64,000 nucleotides of DNA, taken from positions 11,100,811-11,164,810 of the forward strand of contig NC_135058.1 of assembly GCF_051014685.1 (NCBI RefSeq), given 5' to 3'. Positions 46,944 to 59,530 of this stretch are shown here, in pieces. The translations under genes were made by a program, and so were the position numbers. This stretch comes from Ptiloglossa arizonensis (taxonomy: Eukaryota; Arthropoda; Insecta; Hymenoptera; Colletidae). How positions within the stretch are numbered: the stretch's first letter is position 1; each line of letters starts with the position of its first letter. The notes beneath the pieces were generated by a model that saw only the letters and a program-made list of their open reading frames with translations, was not told the DNA's origin and did no database searches.

Positions 46944-49900
46944 TACTTTTTGTAAACGCGACAGAGTTCGGTGAAAATGGTTCGAAAAATTGTTAAAACT
47001 ATTCGTGATTATTGCCAATTGGAAGAAAACACTCTTCGATGCTACCGATTCGGAAACCGATACCAAAACCGATACCAAAATTCAGTATGGAATACCATAT
47101 GGATTTTCGTACATCCACCGATGATTGTTACAAGCTACTGGAGCATCCTGCGTAAATTCAGTTTCATCCGTTAAATGCATCGACGCTTGAAAATTCGGAG
47201 CGATTCACTGTTGCAAAAACTACCGAGCAAAAATTAATCGCGAGGTAATCCGTTGGCAAGAGGATTTATACTCGTTGCACGTGTTAAGGGTTATAGGAGA
47301 TTTTCTCGCAGAGTAGCCGGCACGGTTCACTAGGAAACATCTTGTACGCCTTCTCTGATCTGTGTCGAGTCCTTGTCTAGTTCTAATTTGTCTGTTTCGT
47401 TCCCGATTAATTGCACCGGATAAGAAAGATTTCCTCCGAGTCGAAATTTATTTTTAGTAGGGCATCCTCTCCGAGGAAAAGTTTCTCGATAGAGTCGTCG
47501 AGCTTCCCTGCAGTCTCAATTGGCTTTCGTATACGTATAGCGGATATCTGACCACTCGGTGCTGGAAAAAGTAGCTATCATCTGGATAAACGTTATAAAT
47601 CTCAGACACCGAGATCAAGACTGATACTTTTCTAAATCTAAATTTGAACCGATACGATGTTACAAGTATTACTATTAATTAATTCTAACGGATAAAAAAC
47701 GGTGGTATGCAAGCGATCGACAAGATATATATTGACGATATTTGAGCAATTAAGTACCAAAGTGTACGATAGAAAATATTCCAATTTCGAGTACGTTACG
47801 AGTATCGACTGCTCGGATTCATGATCAGGAGTCATCTCCATCGCTACTGTGTTTCTCATCTACAATTATTTCCAAAAATATACCAGATCTCATGTATCCT
47901 CCATAAAAATAAAAGATTCTCTACCAGTGCTTCGCATATTGATAATTGTCCCAACGTTCGAACATTATCAGAGCCGTTACTCCCCATCGACTTTCGATAC
48001 CAACGGTTTCGAAACGTTACCGCCAACTCGTAATTCTGAACCTGACCCAACAAACTCCAAGTGTTACAAACGAAAAGTATTCGTTATCGGAGTGTCGTTC
48101 CGTGGTCCAGGTTTGTACGATTTCTTTTCACACTTGACTGGAATGCTCTCGAGTTTTTTTCTTTTCTTTTTTTTATCCCCGAAACACCTTGTACAGACCG
48201 AGGTGACAAAGGGGGTGAATTTTGGAGCAGTGCGTTAAACGGAGCGCGAGAGGAGGCAAACTGGAAACGGTGTCCTTTGGAAACACAGTCCGGAAGGGAC
48301 TTTCTACGTGCCTTGTTCCAGGACGTGCACAGTCGGAAGGAGTTTGACGTGGACATACGTCCTTACGCGAGTGTGCGTGCAGCTGCGAAACCCCGATCCA
48401 CCCCCGTGGTTTGCATAGCTCGAAAAAAAGGTCAGATAACCGGGCCGCGTTTTTCCCGTTCGGTCGGAATTTCAAATTCGGACGTCCTCTATCAATCAAA
48501 ATCATCCCACAACGTGTGGTCCGTCACCGTGGTGTTTTCATAAAAACTTCATCAATCATGCCCCGGCCAGCGAGATTATTATCTCTCGCCCCCTCCCGTT
48601 CCTTCGTTACCGATAAATTTTTTTGTCTCGCTACTTCGTGTATTTTATTGCCCGATGGTGCACGAACCGGACAACGTTTCGAATAAACAGAGTCCACGCG
48701 GACGATGGACAGACATCACTTCCGGGAAGGAGAACGTTCGAGAATGGAGCGTGAGTTTGTGGAATTTGTCCTCGAATCGAATTTTTTTTTAATCGTTGAG
48801 CAACTCTCCAGTTTCTTTTCAGTTCGTTGGAATTTTTAAGCACGATTTCAATGTTCTCGAAACTGCCAAGTTCCCATTTGCTCGTGTACCAATCAACGTG
48901 GGTATCTTTTCATATGCAAAAAGGCATCTCCGCTGTTGTTCTCTGGAATAATATCTGCCATTTCGCGACCGATCGTCGAAACACGAGCCAATGAATTATA
49001 GGGTGATCGTCGGTTTGATCGGCTATTATAAATCCTATCAGTTGGTCCTAATTATCATGGATGCGTTCCAACAATGAACGTCCCATTTGTGTACAGAATC
49101 ATCGGGCGATCGAAACGGTTTCAATGATATAATTATACGATATGTTAATTGAATCGAAACCTGCTAGCCGTAATTCGCTTACCCGTCGAGATCTACGAGC
49201 GAAGGGGCGGTAAAGCCGAGCAACGCTGAAATCCAAATATAATAGCGACTTTATTACATCGTGTATAATGACGAATGAGCGACGTTCACCGTTAATTAAG
49301 GATTATTCCACCAGCGGTGGTAATTTTTCGGTTAAATCGTTTCGATATCCCCGTTCCCTGTTCACCTGTCGTTTCTAACGTTAACACTCTGCACACATAT
49401 TTCTTTTCACCATTCCATTGCCTCACAAGTATCTGTCTTCTCCCGTTGGAAAAGATAGAATAGTAAAGTTATGAAAAAATTGTTCCGGAATGTCCGAAAC
49501 AAATAACAAATCTCGTATCGAGAATAAATAGTTTTCAGTTTCACAATTTCGCGGGATATGTTCGGTAGATAACGCGAAGATAAAGAGATGTTCGACAAGT
49601 ATTTCAAAAATTGATTTACTCGTCGTTTTTTTTACACACATACGCGCAGAGCTGGTTTACGGACTTTTTAAAGTTCGATCCTCCATTATAATAAACGATC
49701 GTGTTACACACCCGCGTAACGCGCCCTCGTTTTTTTCTCTCTTTGCGCGTTCCCTGCGGAGGAGTTACCTAAGGGCTGTTTGCGTTTAATTATCCGTGGA
49801 AATCTGTCGTTGCATATGCACTCGCACGGTCCGCGGAGTTTCGAACGACGTAGCAACGAGTCATGCACGGTCGATTCGATCGAATAAACTGCATCGATCG

Positions 49901-52900
49901 ACCGTCGCGACAAACACACGCATCCCGTTCCGAGAGCTTTTCTAATATCGACGACAATCGAACGGTTCCCGCGCAAGAAGAATCTACTTTTCTCGTATAC
50001 GTGTGTATATGCATTCGAGAGCCATCCAGGCGTGTTTCTTCTTTTTCCACTTCGAATTTAAATTTAAAACGCCTCGGAAATTCATGGTTCTGCGAGAATC
50101 TCCATCTTTCTGATACACTTTCGCCGAGGAATACGACGAACTTGGTTTCCCTATTGTTAAATTCAAGTTGATCTATAATATTTATTCCCGACATCGATTG
50201 CAATTCCCATTTCTTCTCCTTTATTCGGTTATCGCACCGTAAAAGTCGAGATTGTTCGAGGATTGTCAAGTTCGATTTTGTCTGTAATATTTGTTTCTAA
50301 CATCGATCGGTATTCCCGTTCCTTCGTTTTGAATCGGTTACGCGCGAAAAGTCGCGTAATTTCGCGGAATTACCGTTAAAATTGTTTTAATTTCCGTTCT
50401 CGCGCTAAAACGAAACCCCGCGATATTCGTGTCTCGAGGGCGTTTGTTCTTCGTTGCTCGACGATTCCGGTGATTCGAAAGTCTTAATTATAATTTATGG
50501 TTCGCGCGGAACCAGCGAGAGAACCAGACGAGTGGCTAGCCTCGGTTCTCGAGGGCGTTTGTTCCCCATTAGCCGAAACTTTTCGCCGCGGACGATGGAT
50601 ATTTTTATACGACCACGATCCGGGCCGAGTTCGAGAGATCCGTAAGAACGGAAGTTTGGATAATTATTCGCAGTCCGAGTGTCTTCGAAGTGGAATCGAT
50701 TTGCTGGCGGTGCAGAAGCGAAAGCAGAGATCGGGCATTAGGGGATCCACCCGTAGGCGGTGTCGTCTATATACGGTACATTATATTCCGGTTACCACAG
50801 AAACTTCCTCAAGATTCAGTTTCAAAGTAGAACGGCTCGGGCGTAATAACGAAACTGGGTAGGGTGGAAAAGTTTTCGCTAAATTGCTCGCTCGAAATAC
50901 AAATCGCCGAGTGGCCGAAGCAAACCGCGTACACACTCAATTTCTGTTCCCGGCGTAATTATATTATCCCGTTGGATTTCGTTATACGCGTTCGTTTCCG
51001 GCCGCGTTTCGTTACACGAGTACCGGCTAGGCATCCCGCAAGACACGGACGCTAATTACGCCGGGAATACCGGTTATTTAACCATTTATTATCCCCACGA
51101 CGAACTATTAATATCCCGAACGGTTGCCAGACTGGATTTTAATTATCGAAAACTAATACGCGACCGCGCGATCTTTTGTGACGCACCGGGTTAGGAATGC
51201 TATTAACGGCTACCGATAATACCAACGCGGCACGGATAAATCAAAGAGCAAGCGAAACGTTTATACGGGATGTGATCAAATTTTAATATCGTTCAATTTG
51301 TTACCCGGTTTCGAGCTTAATGCAACTAGTGCGTTGATATCGCGAGGTATGCGTCAGTTTCGGGGATATTTCGAAAAGCTCGTACAGCCTGGTCTCGATA
51401 TTTCCTACGGAAGTGTATTTAAGAACTGACGTAACGCGTGCAAATAAAACGTAACGGAACGTACGTGCTATTGATCAAAAACAATTGATTCGAACGTATT
51501 TGAATATTACAATTTTGCTTTGTGTTATTAGAATTTCGTGGTGTATCGCGCTCTTTTTGAAATATTTATAAGTATCGCTCTTTATAAATATTTCACGCGT
51601 GTCTTAAACTCGGATATTGCAAATGTATTCCTTTCGTCGTTTAACATTTGTATCCTTCTTTACTTTATTTCTTTCGTATTCGTACGTTTGTACTTTATCA
51701 CCTGTGTAATTAAAACGTTAAATATTAAAAGAAAAAAATTATGGTAAGTACTGTTATCAAAGCAGAGGTTACACAACGAATTAATACACTGTTTACGCTA
51801 ATGAATTGTTTAATCAAACAAATATACGGTATGTACATTAAATACAGTACGTATATTATCTTCCCTACTCTCACTAACGATGTAAATCTAGTTCTCGATA
51901 TTAGCGAATTCTAATCCTAACAAATATAAGAATAAAAGTCAAATAGGATAAAATTTCGTACTCGATCTCTAGTTTCGATTACGAGGAAAGAGATACGATT
52001 TTCCATTTATCTACGACGATTATTACGTCCTATGTTAACGTAACCTCGTCTTTAATCGAACGTCTAGAGGGAAATATTGTACTGATTCAAACACGCGAAC
52101 AATACTCTCTGTAAGTGGCTGTTTCGTATTCCTCGATGCAACGTATCGAGTTGACAGAAAAATATTGAGCCGCCATTGTTCGAAAAAAGGAAAACGGGGT
52201 TGGCGACTTTTATACGAGATCGGAAAACACCCACGATGATAAATAGCGTGCCGCGACATTCGGGGGTGAGGGTAAAATTTTGTAAAGGTTCCCCCAGCGT
52301 TCCGACTAACGAAAATTTTCCATTTTCGCCGTTTTAATGTTTTCCATTGATCGCCGCGCGCGTCGAGCGAATGCATCGCGCAACCGCTTTATTGGGTTAA
52401 AAACCGAAAAGCTTTCGAGGCGGGCAATTGTAGCTTTCGATAGAAATTAATGGACCGCTTTATATTAAGGCCGAAGAATACATTATTTGTTCAATAATGG
52501 ATATTCCGTACGCCTATCGGAAAACGAACGAAAATCGAGGCTTCCAGGCGAGAATAAAAAAATATATAACGAAAGTAAGTCGACGCGAGAGTCTTGGTGA
52601 CATTGTCTCTGGTACGTGTGTCGTGTACTTGATTATTTTATTGTATTTCATTCGTTGTAATATGCACGTTTCGCGGTTTACAAATGTAAGTAAACGTCTG
52701 CGATTGTTCCATTCGTGAAATGTATTTTAAAAATATTTCTTTCAAATTGCAAACGTTAAAAGTTTCTCCCTGGCTTTATATCGAGGTTTTGTTAGTTTCT
52801 TATTCTCTTTTTAAGGTCGACGGTTGAAAAACGCCTGAAAACGGGCATTTAATGTACGGAATTAGAATAATGATCAAATTAAAAAGCGGTAGAAAAGAGA

Positions 52901-54869
52901 TTCCTGTAACCTAGATGATTAAATAAATAATAGGAATAGTATGTTCATGCGAGAGGAATATGGCAGTTAATTGGACGAGCGCGTGTAAGTCTCTACCGCA
53001 ATTTGATAAGGAAATTGCTACAATTTGATGTATTGGTTCTACTTGCACGAATACACTATTTCTCTTATTTGTATAATTATACATGCTACTCGAGGCTCTT
53101 GCATACCGAAAACCCGACAAAACCGTTCGAAATATGTAACAAAGATATCAAAGATATTAAACTTCCCTCGCGTCGCTACGATCTACCAATATTATCCTTC
53201 CGTTAACAAACAATACAAACTGCAAATTAAATTATCCAATACAAAAAGAAAAAAAAAGAAAAAAAAAACAGATAACCTCGGTTGAAAAATTCATTATTAG
53301 AGTACGCACCTCTCGCTCGATCGTTGAACAAAAAATATCGTAGGTTAAATAATTATTTTAAAACACGTTTCGACTTACTTTCGCGCTTTTCAATCGTGCA
53401 AATATTCGCGTTTATCTTTGCCTCCCTACCCTCCGGTGAATTTCAAATAACATTTACCAAAAAAGTTCCACGGTGCGCGGGAACGGACATTCCTCTCCCC
53501 GTTGAAAACGAAACGCACGGGAAACTCGTTTCTTTGTTTCGACGCCGACTCGTTCGTTTTTACGTTATTCCGGTCGCATACCGTATCTCATAATTCGGTG
53601 ATTTTTCGCGCGGCCGCGTTTCACTTACGGGCGTTCAACTCGTTCCGATCCGCGGCCGCAATCGCGATCGCTCTCGGCCGTAGAACAAAACGAAATCCGG
53701 TTAATCGGCTTTGTCGCGGCGTTCCGCGAGGAGCAGTCGAAAGTTTTTCTGTTTTTTCTTTTTTTTTCTTTCTCTTTTTCTTTCCCCCAGGAGTTATCGA
53801 AGGCGGTACCGTTTTTATTGCGTCTGCACGAGACGCAGCTCGCCAAAGGCGCCGTGGTAATCGACTTTCTAATTATAAATGAGAAACGACGGAGCCGTAG
53901 GGAAGCCTGAACCCTCGACAGAGGTCACTCCCCTCCTCTCCTCTCACTGATAAGCCGTTAATACTTAATTACCAATAAATATCGACACCGTCGCCGGCTG
54001 TACGAATAATAGTATCGCCGATAACACAATTTCGCGCGAGCCGTGAATGCACCGAGCTCCGAACGAACGCTTCCGTAATCGTCCCGGCGTACTACACCCT
54101 ACCCCGCTTCTCCTTTCCGCGTTCGCGCGGGCGTGGCAAATTTTCCGAAACCGATAACTGGCGCTGGAACCACCGTGAAAAGGAGAGGCAATCGATCGCG
54201 TGATAGGGTTCCGCGCCCGTTCCGTTATCGTTAACGCGATCGCGACACGTTCAACGCGTTGGAAAAGTACCCTCGGTGCAATTGTTTCGACGACGTGGAC
54301 AGATGGATCGTGATTCACAATACGCCGTTCTCGCGGACCACTCGCGACTCGGGCTATGAAAATAACTGAAAACGACAGACAGGCGCTGCCATCGTTTTGT
54401 TTGTCACCGTGCGGCGGGAAGAAGTTTTCCAACGCGAACAGAACTGTACGGCTTCGGAGTATTCGTACGCGCGGCCACGAGGAGAGAGATTCGTATAAAT
54501 CTTCTTCTCTCGCGGGTAAACTCGGTACAAAAATGATCCGGTACCGAAATATCAGTGTACACCCTTTACCATCGCGATATAATCTTTCTGAGGTCTTAAC
54601 TGTAAACTTATTTCCTTTCGAAGAACTGTACTATAAGTCCTTCATTTTATTTGCGCTTCGAATGTCGCATATTGGTAGCCAGTCACTATTATTGGTATTA
54701 TTGGACGTGTTATTGGATCTTGTTCGGTTGGAAGTCAACAGACACAGTCGTTCGATTCGACATCGTCCGCGAGGACTCGATAGATCTCTAGGAAGCTTAC
54801 CGTCCGTGATGTAACGGTTGCACGAAACGATCTCGTCTGTTCTGGACTCGAGAAACTCGTCGATTTAAC
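46944..54869. other. non-coding region, no gene recognised
   Basis: Open frames are short or in CpG-rich DNA and show no recognisable domain. It holds a tandem duplication (50163-50358) and a TTAACACTCTGCACAC motif at 49380. AT-rich patches alternate with CpG-rich ones. Confidence 0.45.
50163..50358. repeat. two-copy tandem duplication, 103-bp unit
   Basis: TCAAGTTGAT at 50163 and TCAAGTTCGA at 50266 begin two diverged copies sharing TAATATTT, ACATCGAT, ATTCCC and AAAAGTCG blocks in order. Confidence 0.8.
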
Positions 54870-54877
54870 ACAGCTAA

Positions 54878-55318
54878 CTATGAATCGATTAGAACGGATA
54901 CCGACGACACCGAGGTCGTGTAAACCGATCTCTCGTAGTCCAGATGCGATCGAATCGACGACCACGACGATCCGGGAATCATCGTGCCCGGTCTTTCTCC
55001 TAGCAAGGAGTCAGCGGTCCAGGTTAAATCGAAGTCGTTCGGTTCGATCTCGTCCGTAGCGTACACCGGGTTAATAACCATCAATTTGGAATACGGAGAT
55101 TCGAGTCTCGTCTGGTGTAAGTTCAAGGTACTCGACATTCGACTCTGAGATCTCGAGGTACTTCGGGGACTTCTGACATTATTCGGTATCCCCGGACCCT
55201 CTAAATCCCTCTGGAAACACAAAGCGTACTTAGACCTTTGAGACTCTCGATACCCTCCAGGTCTCTCAATACCTCCGAGGACATATCCGGTACCACGATT
55301 CGGAACTAGGTGAGACAC
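54878..55318 (-). other. 146-codon open frame next to repeat tract, function unknown
   Basis: The - strand is open from 55318 to a stop at 54878. The later half looks more protein-like than its surroundings (SPYSKLMVINPVYATDEIEP, DFDLTWTADSLLGERPGTM). No domain or homologue was recognised. It adjoins a 30-bp-period repeat tract with which it shares a GGACGAGATCG string, so it may simply be older repeat DNA. No start context or splice support was found. Confidence 0.25.
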
Positions 55319-55439
55319 CGTGCTTCAGAATTATCGATGCGTGTGTATCTCGAACGTAATCTCGATGGAATTGAATCTGATTATTATAAATTCATCGATA
55401 ACGCGTTCGAGGTAGACGAGATCGGGCCGGATGATATCC

Positions 55440-55755
55440 AGTTTCGTCGCTGTCGGGTCGTTGTGTCGCGCAGTTCCCAGATAATCGGTACCAGCTCTAC
55501 CGAGGTCTCCGCTACGAGGATCCATGACCCTATCGTCGTCGCTGTGAGTCTTGGCAGCTCGAGATCGTGTCGTATGGCTCCTGTGTGGGCGATAACGGAC
55601 ACGTTGAGTCCTAGGTGACCGAGATCGTGTCGTATGAGTTTGTCAACAACCGTTCTGCCGAGTCCTGAGTGGACGAGATCGCGCCGTATCGGTCCTGAGT
55701 GGGCGATAACGGGTCCACCGAGTCCTGAGAGAGCGATGTCGGATCGGATGACCCT
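55440..55755. repeat. 30-bp-period degenerate tandem repeat, open on both strands
   Basis: Units with a TCCTGAGTGG-like start begin at about 55549, 55579, 55609, 55639 (short, 24 bp), 55663, 55693 and 55723; weaker units reach back to about 55440. A higher-order 60-bp period shows as GAGATCGTGTCGTATG at 55561 and again at 55621. The - strand stays open over the whole tract (55764-55384), reading decapeptide-like units such as SGPIRRDLVH and SGLGGPVIAH. A + frame is also open (55634-55927). Whether either is expressed is unknown. Confidence 0.8.
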
Positions 55756-57174
55756 GGATGTCACTGGTACCGAGACTAATCAGTTCGATTATCGATATAT
55801 TCGATCTATCCCTACACGTGGATCGCTTGCTTCTCGGTTGCATCGTTCCTTCGCGAAACACTCGAGAATTGAATTAGAGATTGCCGTGGCACTGATTACA
55901 TCAGAGATTGAAATTGTGGTATCGTAACATAAATTTGTTGCAGCGTGCATTGATGCGCGAACAACATCCATATTTGACTTTTACGAACCGTACTATTCAT
56001 TTCTGAACGATATTATCAGGAACATGGGTGGGACCTAGGAAAACGATCGAAAGGTTTCAAAGAACGAACGATCCGTGTTCTATTGAATATAATTGTTTTG
56101 CTTCTAAAAGAAATTCCTTCGTACTACTTCTTCCTACACTTTCACAAATCATTTGTGTCATATTTTCACGACACCTGAACATACACCAAAAAAGTGAAAA
56201 ATTAAAGAAGAAAAAAAACGATCGAAAGGTTCGAAAGAAAGAACGAACAGTGTTCCCCTTGGATCGATTCGAAAATTGTCTAGAATGTGCACCGAATGGA
56301 AAGGCAGTGTCTTTGGCAAGAGGCTCGAGACGGATGACCGCGAACAGTAGCAAGAAATTCGATCGAGAGAAACGGGCGCTAATAACAGCGAACGAACGGT
56401 TCCCGTTGGTTGCGCTTGCTTACGGTTACAGCCCGTGTCACTGTAACGTGACAAGGATACGGTGAAACCGAGGCGATGCCCTAGAAGGCTTGGAAGCGAG
56501 GTATTAATATGGGCGCGTAGTCGATACACACCTGCTGTCTTCCTCTCGGGACGACACCCTTTATGTAACTAAACCTCTCATCGTGTATCTGGTGCGGCAC
56601 GTACGTACGATGGGGCGTCGGGGCGCCGTGTGCGTCGTTTCGCCCGCTCACCAGGAAACAGGAGAATACTGCTCGTGATTACGAGATACAACTGTCTCCA
56701 GGGAGGTCCGTAAGGAAGAACGATGTCGCGCGGAGGGAAGGTACACGTAGTACGGGGGTTACACCGAGGATCATATGTGCGGTTGGTGTCCTTTCAGTGA
56801 TCTGTATCCCTACCGTGTGTACTGCGCGAGCTTTCCCCCAAATGGCGTTTGCTTGTGACCGTGGTAACCGAGAAAGAGTGTTTAATTCGGTAACACCGGC
56901 CAGTCGGAAGTCCCACGACGATGGGCTGGCTACCTACACCCCCGACACAAGAACCGAGTGTACACGATTCTTTATATACATTAAGAATCATAATACGGGA
57001 CATCCGTGTTTCGTCGAGGGCCCCCTTTGTGTCGCTTAGCTCGAAGCTTTTCGAAACAGCTTTCTTCCCTCCCTCGTTACGATCCGGCTCTTTTATTTCT
57101 CCAGCGAGAAATCCCGAGTCTGCTTGTGTTCTTATGGCTGCTTCTGTAACGAGTCCTGGATCCTGCTCGGATCC

Positions 57175-57535
57175 TGTTAACGACCGGCCGCGATTTGGCG
57201 GTAATTTTCAAACTGAGGTTAAATCGCTGGAGAGTATTAATCCGGGTAACTTGACCCGCAAGCACGGCTGGATTCTTTTGGGAGTAGTTCCCTTCGATGA
57301 AGATTCGTCCGAGCTTGCGCTTTTGGTTTTACCTGTACAATGATGTTGGATTGGACGATAGCGTCTTGGTCAGGATTGCTATTAATTGTGGCGGTAAGAT
57401 GAAATTGCTGAGAGACAGTAAATCCGAGTAATTTGATTTCCAAGGTGTTGGATACTTTTGGAAATATTTCTTTTTTGTCGTGAACAAGATTCGTCCAAGC
57501 TTGCGTTTTGAGTTGTACTCGTGTAACGATGTTAC
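57175..57535. repeat. two-copy tandem duplication, ~175-bp unit, diverged
   Basis: Both copies share in order TGGCGGTAA, GCTGAGAG/GCTGGAGAG, TTAATCCGGGTAA/TAAATCCGAGTAA, CTTTTGG, AAGATTCGTCC, AGCTTGCG and ACGATGTT/ATGATGTT. The divergence suggests an old event. Confidence 0.75.
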
Positions 57536-59089
57536 AGGACAAACGTAAATTATTCATCCGACGAGGTAAATTATTTAACAATGCGACGAGATGCTACAAC
57601 CTGGGACCCAGGTGTATCCGTCTTTAAAATTGTAGAGCTGCTCTTAAATTTTAACGCCGAACCGGTAGGTCGTGACGTAACTAATACCGTATCGATACCA
57701 GAGCGGCGAAGTATCATTTTATATTCAACAGTTTTGATACTTACGCGGAAGTCATCGATACGTATCAATTACAACGGCACGAGTGTACTTGGTATCAATT
57801 TTTGACACCGATATTTTTGTAACGTATACCGATTGTTACCTATAACGTGGTCGCGTTACCTACAATTGGTATTCAATTTTGTAATTACTCCAAGTTACAT
57901 CCGTTCGTTCGCATTGGATTAGATTTCTTTCTTGTTCCTTGTACATTTGCAACGATACTCGGAGCATTAACGGTAATCGTATCAGTTCCGTTAACGACTG
58001 TCAAATAGTAACACGCCGATACACGAGTTAACAAATTGCAATCGAGCATTCGTAAGATGAATCTTTGCTCGTCCTTTGCATCTTTAATTCGTTCCGTTTC
58101 GATGCAAACTCATTTTGAAGTTGTTTCCCTCCGCAGCATCCTTTAAAATCCCAACGCAATTCCGTAACACGGATGAATTTTTACCGAGAACTCTGAAACA
58201 CTAATTTCAGTAAGACCCCTTTCCGAACACGTTCCCATCCGTATGCGAGTTAATTCGGATAAACCGCACCGCACGCTGCGGATCGTATCCTAATTATCTC
58301 CTTAACACAGCACGTCGTATGTAACATAATAATTACCTACGCGAGACTCTGGCATTAAAACGAGCCAGGTGAGCGTATATAAATCTGCCAAAAAAGAACC
58401 GCCGGCGTAGCTCGACGAGGTCTGCTAAACGTTACACGAACGAACGAATCGGTAGCTCGCGTTCACCTTGCAATCGTCGGTTCATTACTCAGCTACGAGG
58501 CAGCCTGTTAAAATTAATAACGGTTAATTCGATAACAGCTCCCTTTCAGCTGTAATCACTTTTTAACGAAGACACGAGCAGCGGCACGCCGATTGAAATT
58601 GAGATGGAAGACGAGGCGTATCGCGTTCTAGCGAAAAGTGCGTATTACGCTACCGTAACGTGGCCAGCTTCGAAGGGGTACGAAAGATTTATGCGATTTC
58701 CAGCGTACACTTACACGAGGGAAATTACGCAGTCCTCCTGTGTGATCTCGTTTTCAAGCACGCCCCCAAAGGAGATATTTGATCGACGCGGCGTTGCAGT
58801 TCCCGGCACTGTAATTACGTATCGCGGGAACGTCATAATGAGGCGCGAAACTGTGAAAAATGCAACCACCACTTTCAGAGAGTGAAAGAGACAGAGAGAG
58901 AGCGAGAGAGAGAATATTAAAATTATTACGGAAGTTTGGCGCACCGTTTCGTTCGTTAATTCTCATTCGAGCGAATTGAAACGCACGTTGTCGAGGATTT
59001 CTACGGTTCAACGTCTTCTTCGTCGATAAGACGGTTCGAACATCGCATAATGTACGAAACGTCTCGAGCTGAAGTTACAGAACACTTTG

Positions 59090-59530
59090 CACAGAGTGTT
59101 AAAATATAATTCAATTTTATTTCTAATCATCGTTCTTTGTTTCTGCGTTTACAATAATTTCCCATCGGGGTGAATTTTCCTCCAAAGAAAATTATATTAA
59201 CAGAAACATTGCTCGTGATAGAATATAAAGAAACACAGAGAACTATTTACAAACAGATGGATATTTGCGCGATAAAATTCCAAATGTATAATACAATGCT
59301 TAATAAATTGACAGTATTCTTATAAAAGTAGAATATAAACGTATAAAGAATCGTTTTTTATCGTTACATTAAAAATCAATGAAAAGTCACTCTCTCGAAA
59401 GAAATATTCAATAACATTCGATCTTCGCTGAACCGAGTAAAATTCCTTGCTCGATGCAAATCGAAGAGTGAACCCTGTCGGGTTTGAAAGAGCAACGTTG
59501 TGGTTCAAATTTTTCATTTAACACTCTGTG
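59090..59530. repeat. 13-bp inverted arms around TTAA
   Basis: CACAGAGTGTTAA at 59090-59102 and TTAACACTCTGTG at 59518-59530 are perfect reverse complements. The TTAA faces inward, so they look like ends of two neighbouring elements rather than of one. Confidence 0.4.

Noticed and set aside
46971..47174. Possible mariner transposase remnant next to the MITE at 46815
   Set aside because: The frame is short and shows no recognisable transposase motif.
55549..55755. CRISPR-like reading of the 30-bp-period tract
   Set aside because: Units are contiguous without unique spacers, and the genome is eukaryotic.
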